Shown: positions 17,860-26,507 of the stretch, piece by piece
Layout of the letters: every line of letters starts with the position of its first letter
Position numbering within the stretch: the stretch's first letter is position 1
DNA from: Paraburkholderia haematera
GTDB taxonomy: Bacteria > Pseudomonadota > Gammaproteobacteria > Burkholderiales > Burkholderiaceae
NCBI RefSeq assembly: GCF_905220975.1
Contig: NZ_CAJNBK010000001.1
Coordinates: 372,001-436,000, forward strand
Reading direction: 5' to 3'
Length of the DNA: 64,000 nt
The notes under the pieces: generated by a model
Told to the model about the DNA's origin: nothing
Seen by the model: only the letters and a program-made list of their open reading frames with translations
Databases searched by the model: none
Position numbers and translations under genes: made by a program

Positions 17860-19749
17860 ATGAGGGCAGATGAGCGCGACGCAGTTTTCGCGTTGCTCGA
17901 CGATTGCGACGCGACGGCGGCGCGCCGTTCGAGTCGTCTGTACACGGGATTTGTGCGTGAGCGGGTTTGCGCGGACGCCGCGCAGCTTGAAGCCGTGTGC
18001 GAGACCGTGGCCGCGGATACGCTGCGTGGTTTGCATGCTGTCGTGCTTGCCGACTACGAGTTTGGCCGGCATCTTCTCGGCGGCGGCCATTCTCACCGGG
18101 CATTGAAAGAAACGCAGCGTGGCGATGCCGCGCTGCGTTTTTTATTGTTTGACCGTTGCGAGAAACTGTCGCGCGATGACGTCGATGCGTGGCTGGTGGA
18201 GCGCGACGGCGGCGCGGCCGAGGCGTCGGTGGCGGGCACGGCGAACGTGCGCGCGAGCGTCGATCCCAAGCAATTCAACGACGCGATCGACGCGATCCAT
18301 GCCGCTTTGCGCGCGGGCGATTCTTATCAGGTCAACTACACGTATCGGCTTGGTTTCGATGTATTCGGCTCGCCGACCGCGCTTTATCGGCGCCTGCGGG
18401 TCCGTCAGCCGGTGCCATACGGTGCGCTGATCGCATTACCGGGCGACACCTGGGTCTTGTCGTGTTCGCCGGAGTTGTTCATCGAGAAGGACGGCGCGAT
18501 GTTGCGCGCCCGGCCGATGAAAGGCACGGCGCCGCGATCAGCCGATCCCGTGGCCGATCGTCATGCTGCCGAGTTCCTTGCAAACGACCCGAAGAATCGC
18601 GCCGAGAACGTGATGATCGTCGACCTGTTGCGCAACGATTTGTCGCGCGTGGCGCAGACGGGCTCGGTCCATGTGCCGGCGCTTTTTTCGGTCGAACCGT
18701 ATGCATCGGTCTGGCAAATGACGTCGACGGTACATTCGACGTTGCGCGCCGGCACGACTTTCGCCGAGATTGTGCGCGCGCTGTTTCCCTGCGGTTCGAT
18801 AACCGGTGCGCCGAAGCATCGCACGATGCAATTGATCGACGCGCTCGAAAGCACGCCGCGTGGACTCTACACTGGCGCGATCGGCTGGCTCGATGCGCCC
18901 TCGACGACCAGCGGCGAAAACACCTGCGGCGACTTTTGCCTATCTGTGGCGATCCGCACGTTGACCTTAAGCCCGGCCGCGCGGGCGGGTGAGCTGCAAG
19001 GCAAGATGGGCGTGGGCGCGGGCATCGTGCTCGACAGCGTCGCCGCCGACGAATATGCGGAGTGCCAATTGAAGGCCAGCTTTCTGACCGGCGCCGAGCC
19101 GGGTTTCGAGCTCTTCGAAACGATGTATGCGACGCGGGATGAGGGCGTGCGCCATCTGTCGCGCCATCTCGCACGACTCTCGGCGAGCGCCGCGACGCTG
19201 GGTTTCAAACTCGACGACGAAAACGAAATTCACGCGCAAATCGCGGAGAAATGTGCGGCATTGCCGGCGCAGACCCCGCATCGTATGCGCCTCGCATTGA
19301 GCAAAAACGGCGCGGTGCAGATAGCGGCCGCAGTGCTGGCGCCGCTGGCCGGCGAGACCGTCGCTGTACTGCTCGGGCCGGACCACGCGTTCCCCGCGAT
19401 GCAGGCCGGTGATCCGCTGCTGCGGCACAAGACCACGCGCCGCGCCGAATATGACCGCGGCTGGCGCGAAGCAGAAGCGAAGGGTGCTTTCGACACGCTG
19501 TTTTTTAACGAGCGCGGTGAGTTGACCGAAGGCGGCCGGTCGAATGTGTTTGTGAAGCTGGGTGGGCGGTGGTGGACGCCGCCATTAACCTCGGGTGTGC
19601 TGCCCGGGATCATGCGGAGCGTGCTGCTGGAGGATCTCGATCTTCACGCGGCTGAACGCGTGCTGACTCGAGTTGATGTGCTAAACGCCGAAGCGCTTCT
19701 GGTGTGCAACGCACTGCGAGGCGCAGTACAGGCGCACGTGCTGGGCTAG
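17860..19749 (+). CDS. pabB: Fused aminodeoxychorismate synthase component I / aminodeoxychorismate lyase
   Basis: Makes p-aminobenzoate for folate. The N-terminal two thirds is a chorismate-binding PabB domain: SYQVNYTYRL, YGALIALPGDTWVLSCSPEL, RPMKGTAPRS and the FPCGSITGAPKHR signature near residue 315. The last third (from about residue 410, FELFETMYA) is a class IV PLP enzyme like PabC, with the lysine-bearing LLRHKTTRRAEYDRG and the ERGELTEGGRSNVFV motif. The two activities are separate genes in E. coli; the fusion is common in proteobacteria. The frame opens with a TTG at 17848, but ATG 17860 (MRADERDAVF) is preferred. It starts 24 bases after dnaJ, so read-through from the heat-shock genes is possible. 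Confidence 0.92.
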   Translation: MRADERDAVFALLDDCDATAARRSSRLYTGFVRERVCADAAQLEAVCETVAADTLRGLHAVVLADYEFGRHLLGGGHSHRALKETQRGDAALRFLLFDRCEKLSRDDVDAWLVERDGGAAEASVAGTANVRASVDPKQFNDAIDAIHAALRAGDSYQVNYTYRLGFDVFGSPTALYRRLRVRQPVPYGALIALPGDTWVLSCSPELFIEKDGAMLRARPMKGTAPRSADPVADRHAAEFLANDPKNRAENVMIVDLLRNDLSRVAQTGSVHVPALFSVEPYASVWQMTSTVHSTLRAGTTFAEIVRALFPCGSITGAPKHRTMQLIDALESTPRGLYTGAIGWLDAPSTTSGENTCGDFCLSVAIRTLTLSPAARAGELQGKMGVGAGIVLDSVAADEYAECQLKASFLTGAEPGFELFETMYATRDEGVRHLSRHLARLSASAATLGFKLDDENEIHAQIAEKCAALPAQTPHRMRLALSKNGAVQIAAAVLAPLAGETVAVLLGPDHAFPAMQAGDPLLRHKTTRRAEYDRGWREAEAKGAFDTLFFNERGELTEGGRSNVFVKLGGRWWTPPLTSGVLPGIMRSVLLEDLDLHAAERVLTRVDVLNAEALLVCNALRGAVQAHVLG

Positions 19750-20083
19750 GGCCAGCGGCGCTGCGGGCATTAGCGGCTTTGGGGCGTTGTGTGCTGCAGC
19801 CGGCTGCTCAACTGTTGCGAACACGCAGCAGGCGGGCCACGCATCCGAACAGGCGTGCGTGCCATGTGGATTCCCGCACGTCATGCGGCGCGGTAGCGTG
19901 GTTGCGGATTCCCGCTACGTCGATCAGGCAAAAGGGGCTCATAGTCATCTCTCTTCGGTATGCGGCAGAGCCGCGTTAACAAGGTAGACGAAGATAGATG
20001 ACCCGGTTTCCAGGTGATATCAGACGGGTCCCAAAACAGGCGCGAATGTGCCCAATTAATGTGATTCCTAGCAGGCCTGGTGC
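19750..20083. other. Intergenic interval between pabB and panB
   Basis: Convergent ends of the rightward pabB and leftward panB. Apart from the tentative 44-residue ORF, there is a weak GACCCG/CGGGTC inverted repeat (20000-20030) with an 18-base loop and no U-run. No terminator of convincing quality was seen. Confidence 0.5.
19808..19942 (-). CDS. Possible small protein (44 aa)
   Basis: A leftward ORF starting ATG 19940-19942 with an AGAGAG-like ribosome binding site, encoding MSPFCLIDVAGIRNH and a basic C-terminus rich in Arg and Leu (ARLFGCVARLLRVRNS). No family is recognised and there is no second line of support beyond the RBS and the lack of other genes in 19750-20083. Treat as tentative. 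Confidence 0.3.
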   Translation of the reverse strand: MSPFCLIDVAGIRNHATAPHDVRESTWHARLFGCVARLLRVRNS

Positions 20084-20899
20084 TTAGAACGTGTGTTCCG
20101 GCCCCGGGAACGAGCCATCCTTCACCGCATGCACGTACGCTTCTACGGCGGCCTGGATGTTCGGTTGCCCCTGCATGAAATCCTTCACAAAGCGCGGCCG
20201 CTTGCCGGGGAAAATCCCAAGCATGTCGTGCAGCACCAGCACCTGACCCGAACAGTCCACGCCTGCGCCGATGCCGATCGTCGGAATCCGCAATTGCTTC
20301 GTGACCTCACTCGCGAGCAACGTTGGGATCGCTTCCATGACGATCAGTTGGGCGCCCGCATTCTGCACGGCGAGCGAGTCGCGCAGCAACTGGCTCGCGC
20401 CCGCCTCGGTCTTGCCCTGCACCTTGAAGCCGCCGAACGCATGCACCGATTGCGGCGTGAGGCCGACGTGCGCGCACACCGGAATCGACCGTTCGACCAG
20501 AAAACGTACCGTGTCCGCGAGCCACTCGCCGCCCTCGAGCTTCACCATTTGCGCGCCGGCGCGCATGAGTTCCACCGAGCTCCTGAACGCGTCCTCCGGC
20601 GTGCCGTACGTGCCGAACGGGAGGTCGGCGACCACCAGTGCCGAGGGCCGCGCCCGCGCGACGCTTGCCGTGTGATACGCGATCTCGGTGAGTGTCACCG
20701 GCAGCGTGGTCGTCTGGCCTTGCAACACATTGCCGAGCGAATCGCCGATTAACAGCACGTCGACCCCCGCGCGATCCAGCAGCGCGGCGAAGCTCGCGTC
20801 GTAACAGGTCAGCATGGCGATCTTTTCGCCGGCGTCGCGCATTGCCTGCAGTTTCGGCACGGTGATGGCGTTCCGGCTCGCTTCCTGCAAATAGGTCAT
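20084..20899 (-). CDS. panB: 3-methyl-2-oxobutanoate (ketopantoate) hydroxymethyltransferase
   Basis: First committed step of pantothenate and coenzyme A synthesis: adds a hydroxymethyl group from methylene-tetrahydrofolate to 2-oxoisovalerate. The 271-residue protein has the [10 protein letters not shown] start region, [17 protein letters not shown] near 53, [10 protein letters not shown] near 92, and [20 protein letters not shown] near 145, all family signatures. Full length. It is the last gene of the leftward chain from hda, 36 bases after the deoxynucleoside kinase gene. panC is not in the window. Confidence 0.97.
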   Translation of the reverse strand: MTYLQEASRNAITVPKLQAMRDAGEKIAMLTCYDASFAALLDRAGVDVLLIGDSLGNVLQGQTTTLPVTLTEIAYHTASVARARPSALVVADLPFGTYGTPEDAFRSSVELMRAGAQMVKLEGGEWLADTVRFLVERSIPVCAHVGLTPQSVHAFGGFKVQGKTEAGASQLLRDSLAVQNAGAQLIVMEAIPTLLASEVTKQLRIPTIGIGAGVDCSGQVLVLHDMLGIFPGKRPRFVKDFMQGQPNIQAAVEAYVHAVKDGSFPGPEHTF

Positions 20900-20935
20900 G
20901 GGGGAAATCCGTTGGAAAAAGAGGGGGCGCGCCGC

Positions 20936-21622
20936 TTAAAGCGACGTGCCTTTGACAAAGAATTCCTTGCGGCCACGCATGGTTTCGATGCGTTCGGCGA
21001 GTAGCGCAAGGTCCGCGTCCGAGTCGAGCGGATTCAGATGTTCAGCATTGACCGTCAGCACGGGCGCGCGGTCGTAGTGGTAGAAAAACTCGTTGTAGGC
21101 GTCGCAAAGCGCGTGCAGATACGCGTCGGAAATCTGCAGTTCCATGGGTACGGCCCGCTTCTGGATGCGGGCGAACAGCACTTCGGGACTGGCTTGCAGG
21201 TAGACCACGAAATCCGGTGCCGGCGCGCTCACCTCGAGTCGCGCGGCGAGGGCGCGATACAGATGCCACTCGTCTTCCTGCAGAGTCAGACGCGCGAAGA
21301 TGTCGTTCTTCTGCGTCATGAAATCGGCGATAAGCGGGATGCCTGCCACATGCGCGGCCGCCACCTCCTGGGCCTGCTGCGCGCGCTGCAACGCGAAGTG
21401 CAATTGTGCGGGTAGCGCATAACGCGCGGTGTCGCGATAAAAGCGTTCGAGGAAGGGATTGCCCTGTGGGCGCTCGAACTGCTCCTGCATCGACCAGCGC
21501 TGTGCGAGCCGCCGAGCGAGCGAGGTCTTGCCGACGCCGATCGGCCCTTCGATCGCGATATAGCCGAAGGGCGGCCGTAGTTGCGGCGCGGTGACGGTGA
21601 GCGGTGGCGAATTCATTCGCAA
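20936..21622 (-). CDS. Deoxynucleoside kinase family protein
   Basis: P-loop kinase of the deoxyadenosine/deoxyguanosine kinase type. The 228-residue protein begins with a proline-rich stretch and then IAIEGPIGVGKTSLARRLA (P-loop GPIGVGKT near residue 30), has a DFMTQKND segment near 102, and the YLQASPEVLFARIQKR lid-like region near 148, which is typical of the family. It is annotated near folK and panB in many beta-proteobacteria. Its start overlaps the folK 3' end by 10 bases, which implies coupled translation. The natural substrate cannot be told from sequence. Confidence 0.85.
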   Translation of the reverse strand: MRMNSPPLTVTAPQLRPPFGYIAIEGPIGVGKTSLARRLAQRWSMQEQFERPQGNPFLERFYRDTARYALPAQLHFALQRAQQAQEVAAAHVAGIPLIADFMTQKNDIFARLTLQEDEWHLYRALAARLEVSAPAPDFVVYLQASPEVLFARIQKRAVPMELQISDAYLHALCDAYNEFFYHYDRAPVLTVNAEHLNPLDSDADLALLAERIETMRGRKEFFVKGTSL

Positions 21623-22161
21623 CGGCCCTTGTCCCCAGCGGGGGCGCCGACAGCCAATGCATTAAGCATTGGGCACTGGCAGGAGCCCTTCACTTTCTCG
21701 ATGCGTTGCTCGCTCACGCCGTCAAGCAAGGCCGCGGCACGGCCGTATTGCGGGATGATCAGCGCCGCGTCGATCTCGACGAGCGGCACGAGCGCAAAGG
21801 CGCGTTCGATCAAACGCGGATGCGGCACGATCAGATCGGCTTCGTCGATCGATTGATCGCCGAAAAGCAGGATGTCCAGATCGAGCGTGCGCGGGGCGTT
21901 GCGAAACGGCCGTTCACGGCCGAACTGATGCTCGATCTTGTGGCACAGCGCAAGCAGATGCCGCACGGGGAGCGTCGTGTCGACCTTCACGACGCAGTTG
22001 AAATAATCGTCACCACCCGCGTCGATCGGGGCGGTGCGATACAGGCTCGACTTGGCGAGCACGGTGATGGTGTGCTGTTGGGCCAGGCACACCACCGCGT
22101 CTTTCAGGGTCTGGCGCGCGTCCCCGAGATTCGCGCCGAGGCCGAGATAAGCAACCGTCAT
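21613..22161 (-). CDS. folK: 6-hydroxymethyl-7,8-dihydropterin pyrophosphokinase
   Basis: Transfers pyrophosphate from ATP to the pterin before condensation with p-aminobenzoate in folate synthesis. The 182-residue protein starts MTVAYLGLGANLGD, has SSLYRTAPID near 40 and the diagnostic RPFRNAPRTLDLDILLFGD near 88. The C-terminus is slightly longer than the E. coli enzyme. It follows pcnB by 48 bases and overlaps the kinase gene downstream. Functionally it connects to the pabB-pabC fusion about 2 kb away on the other strand. Confidence 0.96.
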   Translation of the reverse strand: MTVAYLGLGANLGDARQTLKDAVVCLAQQHTITVLAKSSLYRTAPIDAGGDDYFNCVVKVDTTLPVRHLLALCHKIEHQFGRERPFRNAPRTLDLDILLFGDQSIDEADLIVPHPRLIERAFALVPLVEIDAALIIPQYGRAAALLDGVSEQRIEKVKGSCQCPMLNALAVGAPAGDKGRCE

Positions 22162-22209
22162 GGCATAACTTCCTGCAACTATCGTTCGACGGCAACCGCC
22201 AACGCCGTG

Positions 22210-23790
22210 TCAGTCTTCGTGCGAGCCGTCATGGCCCGCGTCGTTGGCTGTGCGTTCTGGCGTGCCGCCCTCCATTCCCTCGCCCGGTTTGCGGGTTCTG
22301 GCGCCACTGCTGCGCCGCCGTCGTTTTCTGGGGCTCCGGTCCTTCCCGCCTTGCGTAAGCAACGTCTCACGCGCAGCGACGTCTCCTTCAATGAACTCCG
22401 TCCACCACGCACCGACCGACTCTTCGAGTTCGCCCGATTCGCAGCGCAACAGGAGGAAATCATACCCCGCTCTAAATCTTTGGTGTTCCAGCAGCTTCAG
22501 CGCGCTTCTTCCCGAGCGTTTCTCTAGGCGCAGCTGCAGCCCCCAGATCTCGCGCATATCCGACGAAAAGCGCTTGTGGATCGCGAGCTTCTCGGTTTGC
22601 ATGTCGAGGACTTCGTCCATCGCGCGATGCAGGGCCGGCACCGGATATTCGCCGTTCGCTTCAAATTGTTGCCAGCGCGTCTGAACGTCGTGCCACAGCA
22701 GCGTGGCGAACAGGAAGCCCGGCGAAACCGGCTTGCCGGCGCGCACGCGGGCGTCCGTATTGGTCAGCGCAAGCGTGATGAATTTCTCGCCGATCGGCTG
22801 CTCCAGCACCACGTCGAGCAGCGGCAGCAGGCCGTGATGCAGGCCTTCCTGGCGCAGACGCTTCAAACAGGCAAGCGCGTGGCCCGACAGCATCAGCTTG
22901 AGCATTTCGTCGAACAGACGGGCGGCCGGCACGTTGTTGATCAGATCGGCCATTTTGGTGATCGGCGCGCGGGTCGTGTCTTCGATTTCGAAGTCGAGCT
23001 TGGCGGCAAAGCGCACCACGCGCAGCATGCGCACCGGATCCTCGCGATAACGCGTGGCCGGGTCGCCGATCATGCGCAACAGACGCGCGCGCATGTCGGC
23101 CATGCCGTTGTGATAGTCCAGCACGGTTTGCGTGGCCGGATCGTAGTACATCGCGTTGATCGTGAAGTCGCGGCGCGTGGCGTCTTCGTGCTGTTCGCCC
23201 CAGACGTTGTCGCGCAGCACGCGGCCGCTGGCGTCCACCGCATGCGTGCGGCGGTCGAGCTCGTCGCGCTTCAGACGGCGCGGCGGTGCTGCGTCGGCTG
23301 CGGGCGGATCGACCAGCGCGCGGAACGTCGAGGTTTCGATGATTTCCTGGCCGAACTGCACGTGCACGATCTGAAACCGGCGGCCGATGATGCGGGCGCG
23401 GCGGAACAGTTTCTGCACCTGTTCGGGCGTGGCGTCGGTCGCGACGTCGAAGTCTTTCGGCTTGATCCCGAGCAGCAGATCGCGCACCGCACCGCCGACG
23501 ATAAACGCGCGATGCCCAGCTTCCTGCAGGCCCTCGGTGACGCGAATCGCGTTCCTCGAGATCAGCGACTGATCGATGCCATGCACGTCGTGCGGAATGA
23601 TGACCGGCACGTCGGGGTCCTGCACGGCTTTGGTGGCTGGGCGTGCCGGTTTGCGGCGCGCCTTGCTGGCGCCGGACGCGTTGCGTGCCGGCGCCGAGCC
23701 GGCTTCGTCTGCTTCGGCTTCGGCGGGCGTGGTGTCGTCAGCGGGCGCCGAGTCCTGGCCGAATAGCTTGCGGATAAGTTTTTTGATCAC
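22210..23790 (-). CDS. pcnB: Poly(A) polymerase I
   Basis: Adds 3' poly(A) tails that mark RNA for decay. The 526-residue protein has the nucleotidyltransferase core FIVGGAVRDLLLGIKPKDFD (near residue 96) with the DxD-type aspartates, RRFQIVHVQFG near 135, TRRDFTINAMYYDP near 208 and the RYREDPVRMLRVVRFAAK helix near 246. The N-terminal 60 residues are Ala/Pro/Lys-rich and the C-terminus is a basic RSPRKRRRR tail, both likely disordered. The start overlaps the upstream HAD gene by 4 bases (ATGA). This pairing of pcnB with folK is also seen in E. coli. Confidence 0.95.
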   Translation of the reverse strand: MIKKLIRKLFGQDSAPADDTTPAEAEADEAGSAPARNASGASKARRKPARPATKAVQDPDVPVIIPHDVHGIDQSLISRNAIRVTEGLQEAGHRAFIVGGAVRDLLLGIKPKDFDVATDATPEQVQKLFRRARIIGRRFQIVHVQFGQEIIETSTFRALVDPPAADAAPPRRLKRDELDRRTHAVDASGRVLRDNVWGEQHEDATRRDFTINAMYYDPATQTVLDYHNGMADMRARLLRMIGDPATRYREDPVRMLRVVRFAAKLDFEIEDTTRAPITKMADLINNVPAARLFDEMLKLMLSGHALACLKRLRQEGLHHGLLPLLDVVLEQPIGEKFITLALTNTDARVRAGKPVSPGFLFATLLWHDVQTRWQQFEANGEYPVPALHRAMDEVLDMQTEKLAIHKRFSSDMREIWGLQLRLEKRSGRSALKLLEHQRFRAGYDFLLLRCESGELEESVGAWWTEFIEGDVAARETLLTQGGKDRSPRKRRRRSSGARTRKPGEGMEGGTPERTANDAGHDGSHED

Positions 23791-24473
23791 GAGGGTTGAA
23801 AGAGTTCGAGGATGCGCCAGCCTTTGGCCTGCGCATGGGCGCGCAATGTTTCGTCGGGATTGGTCGCGATCGGATCGGTGACCTTTTCGAGCAGCGGGAT
23901 GTCGTTGTGCGAGTCGCTATAGAAATAGCTGTGCTCGAAATCGCTCCAGGTCTTGCCGAGGGACGCCAGCCACGCCTCGGTACGGACAATTTTGCCTTCT
24001 TTGTAGCTCGGCGTGCCGGTGGGGCGGCCGGTATACGGCGAATGCGGCTGGCCGTCGACGGTTTCCGCTTCGCAGGCGATCAGCGCATCGACGCCGAACG
24101 CCTGTGCGATCGGGCGGGTGATGAATTCGTTGGTTGCCGTGACCACGCAGCAGAGATCGCCGGCTTCACGGTGCTCCCTGACCAGCTCCAGCGCGACCGG
24201 GAAGATCGCCGGCTTGATCACTTCATGCATGTACTGCGCGTGAAGGTCGGCAAGCTGTGCGCGCGTGTACTTCGAGAGCGGCGTGAGCATGGCGATCAGA
24301 TACGCGTGAATGTCCAGCTTGCCGGCTTTGTAGTCGGCGAAAAAGCGGTCGTTTTCGCGGGCAAAGTTTTCCGCGTCGACCATGCCTTGTTTCACCATGA
24401 AGCGGCCCCATTCGTGGTCGCTGTCGGTGGGAATGAGGGTGTGGTCGAGGTCGAAGAGTGCGAGGTTAGCCAT
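23787..24473 (-). CDS. HAD-family phosphatase (SerB-like, HAD-IB)
   Basis: A 228-residue HAD hydrolase with motif I LFDLDHTLIPTDSDHEW at residue 6, motif II CCVVTATNEFITRPIA near 113 and motif III/IV YFYSDSHNDIPLLEKV near 193. Such proteins hydrolyse phosphomonoesters; the substrate is not evident. It overlaps hda by 8 bases at its start and pcnB by 4 bases at its end, so the three are probably translated as one unit. Related proteins include histidinol-phosphatase-like and phosphoserine-phosphatase-like enzymes; I cannot choose between them. Confidence 0.88.
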   Translation of the reverse strand: MANLALFDLDHTLIPTDSDHEWGRFMVKQGMVDAENFARENDRFFADYKAGKLDIHAYLIAMLTPLSKYTRAQLADLHAQYMHEVIKPAIFPVALELVREHREAGDLCCVVTATNEFITRPIAQAFGVDALIACEAETVDGQPHSPYTGRPTGTPSYKEGKIVRTEAWLASLGKTWSDFEHSYFYSDSHNDIPLLEKVTDPIATNPDETLRAHAQAKGWRILELFQPS

Positions 24474-25227
24474 GGGGGCCTATTTTACTTGAAGCGGCGG
24501 GCGAAGCGGATGAGGCGGGTGCCGTTCGCCGATCGTCGGCGTCAGGCGAGGCTAGCATGGTGCGTAGAAGCGGCAGCGTGACCGCGCGTTTCTGTTCGAG
24601 CGAAAAGCGGTCGAGCGCGTCGAGCAACGCCATCAGGCTTGGCATGTCGCGGCGAAAGTGCGTCAACAGGTAGGCGGGGACGTCGTCGGCAAGCATGATG
24701 CCGCGCTCGCGCGCCGCGTGCTTCAGCACCGCGGCCTTTCCTTCGTCCGGCAGGGGCGCGAGGTGGAATACGAGGCCCCAGCCGAGGCGCGTGCGCAGAT
24801 CTTCGCGCACCGTCATGCCGATCGGCGGCGCATTGCCCGCGGCGACGAGCGCGCTGGTGGGGTGCGCGCGCACTTCGTTGAACAGGTTGAAGACGGCAAT
24901 CTGCTGCGCCGCGGACAGGCCGTCGCAATCGTCGATCGCATAAAGCGCGACGCGCGGGTCGAACGTGAAGGCGGCGAGGCTGCTCTGCGGACCGGCAAAG
25001 CGCGCATGGCCCGGCGGCGCTTCGTGGACCAGCGCCTGCAAAAGATGGGTGCGGCCGCTGCCGCTTTCGCCCCAGACGTAGAAGGTGCGATCGGCCACTG
25101 GCCCGGCCGCGAGCGCATTGTCGAGCTCGCGCAGCCGCGTGACCAGCTCGGCGTTGGCGCCGGCGAAGAAATTGTCGAATGTCGATGGCGGCGGGGTGCC
25201 GAGATCGAGCGTCAGTTGACGAAGCAC
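24466..25227 (-). CDS. hda: DnaA regulatory inactivator Hda
   Basis: DnaA-like AAA protein that, bound to the DNA clamp, triggers ATP hydrolysis by DnaA after initiation. The 253-residue protein begins MLRQLTLDL, a good clamp-binding motif (Q-L-T-L-D-L), then has a P-loop GESGSGRT near residue 52, with Arg in place of Lys as is common in Hda, and Walker B-like YAIDDCDGLS near 96. It lacks a DnaA-type DNA-binding domain IV, which separates it from DnaA. It heads the chain hda-HAD phosphatase-pcnB-folK-kinase-panB and lies 93 bases downstream of perM. Confidence 0.93.
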   Translation of the reverse strand: MLRQLTLDLGTPPPSTFDNFFAGANAELVTRLRELDNALAAGPVADRTFYVWGESGSGRTHLLQALVHEAPPGHARFAGPQSSLAAFTFDPRVALYAIDDCDGLSAAQQIAVFNLFNEVRAHPTSALVAAGNAPPIGMTVREDLRTRLGWGLVFHLAPLPDEGKAAVLKHAARERGIMLADDVPAYLLTHFRRDMPSLMALLDALDRFSLEQKRAVTLPLLRTMLASPDADDRRTAPASSASPAASSKIGPHG

Positions 25228-25320
25228 AGTAGGTTAATGCCGAAAATGGGGCTTAGGCCGCAAATGGCCCGAACTTCGGGCCCTGAAACGTCAAGGAACA
25301 GTCAATGAGCAGTCAGTGAC

Positions 25321-26445
25321 TCAGTTGTTGTAAAGCGTGCTCGCCAGATAGCTTTGACGCAACTCGCGCATCGCTACCGACAGAATCGCGCTGACCGGCA
25401 GCGCCATCAACACGCCGAAAAAGCCGAACAACTGACCGAACGCGAGCAACGCGAAGATGACCGCGAGCGGGTGCAGGCCGATCCGTTCGCCGACGAGGCG
25501 TGGCGTGAGATAAAAGCTCTCCACGATCTGGCCGACGCCGTAAATCACCGCGACCGCGCCGAAGCCATACCAGTCGCCGAACTGCAGCAGTGCCGCGAGC
25601 AGCGCCAGCGCGAGCCCGGTTGCAAAACCGATGTACGGGATGAACACGGCGAGGCCCGTGAAAATACCCACTGGCAGCGCGATCTCGAAGCCGGCGACGG
25701 TCAGCGCAATCGCATAATAGACCGCGAGCACCGCCATCACGAGCAACTGGCCGCGCAGGTATTGCGACAGCATCAGGTCCATGTCGCGCGCGAGCTGCAG
25801 CGTCTTTTCGAGCCAGCGGCGCGGCACCACGATCTGCATGCGGGCGAGCATGCGGTTCCAGTCGTACAACAGATAAAACAGCACGAGCGGCACCATTACG
25901 AGGTTGCCGACCACCGTCATCATCAGGTTGCCGCTGGTGCGGATCGAAGTCCATGCATAAAGCGCGACCTGCTGTGCGCTGCCTTCGAGCTGCCCCATCA
26001 CGAGATCGCGGATACTGGCGAAATCGAGCGAGTCGGCGAGGCCCATCATCGCAAGCTTGGGTTGCAACCAGGCGCTCGCGTGCGCAAACAGCACGGGCAC
26101 CTGCTGCTTCAACTGCGGACCTTCTTTCTGGATGACGGCCAGCACCAGCAGCACGAGCATTGTCATCAGCAACGAAAACAGCAGCATCATCAGCAAGGCG
26201 GCGAGTCCGCGCGGCACACGCCGGCGAACCATCCACGCGACGCCCGGTTGCAGAATGTACGCGAGAATGGCACCTAGCAGGAACGGTGTGAGGACTGGAC
26301 TCAGTAGCCAGAGCAAAATGCCGACAACCAGTGCGATTGCCAGCCAGATGAAAGCGCGGCGCTGTACAGGTGTCAGGATCGAGGAGTTCTGTTGCAAAAT
26401 TGTTTCCCAGGTGTCGTCGCGACCGGAAGATTCAGGCTGATGCAA
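25321..26445 (-). CDS. perM: AI-2E family permease (PerM-like)
   Basis: A 374-residue inner-membrane protein of the AI-2E transporter family. About seven to eight hydrophobic segments are visible, the first around residues 31-50 (FIWLAIALVVGILLWLLSP) and a cluster near the C-terminus (GIFTGLAVFIPYIGFATGLA, GFFGVLMALPVSAIL). The PYIG and LVGERIGLHPLAVI stretches are typical. The frame starts with TTG at 26443-26445; no ATG lies near it. Neighbours hda and purM are conserved around this gene in many gamma- and beta-proteobacteria. The transported substrate is unknown. Confidence 0.88.
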   Translation of the reverse strand: MHQPESSGRDDTWETILQQNSSILTPVQRRAFIWLAIALVVGILLWLLSPVLTPFLLGAILAYILQPGVAWMVRRRVPRGLAALLMMLLFSLLMTMLVLLVLAVIQKEGPQLKQQVPVLFAHASAWLQPKLAMMGLADSLDFASIRDLVMGQLEGSAQQVALYAWTSIRTSGNLMMTVVGNLVMVPLVLFYLLYDWNRMLARMQIVVPRRWLEKTLQLARDMDLMLSQYLRGQLLVMAVLAVYYAIALTVAGFEIALPVGIFTGLAVFIPYIGFATGLALALLAALLQFGDWYGFGAVAVIYGVGQIVESFYLTPRLVGERIGLHPLAVIFALLAFGQLFGFFGVLMALPVSAILSVAMRELRQSYLASTLYNN

Positions 26446-26469
26446 ATTCCAGCCAGACGGCCGGCATCG

Positions 26470-26488
26470 GGTAAAATCGCATTTTACC
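26470..26488. promoter_or_regulatory. Back-to-back -10 elements of perM and purM
   Basis: A perfect palindrome, GGTAAAAT-CGC-ATTTTACC, places a TAAAAT hexamer on each strand (26472-26477 rightward, 26481-26486 leftward), suitably placed for divergent transcription of purM and perM. No strong -35 elements were recognised, so the assignment is tentative. It may also be an operator. Confidence 0.45.
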
Positions 26489-26507
26489 GACCTTCTTGCC
26501 CTTCCCC

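Noticed and set aside
16576..18096. Leftward 506-residue ORF
   Set aside because: Shadow opposite dnaJ and the 5' part of pabB, rich in Arg, His and Ala, with no known features.
22576..23766. Rightward 396-residue ORF
   Set aside because: Antisense to pcnB; no recognisable domain or ribosome binding site.
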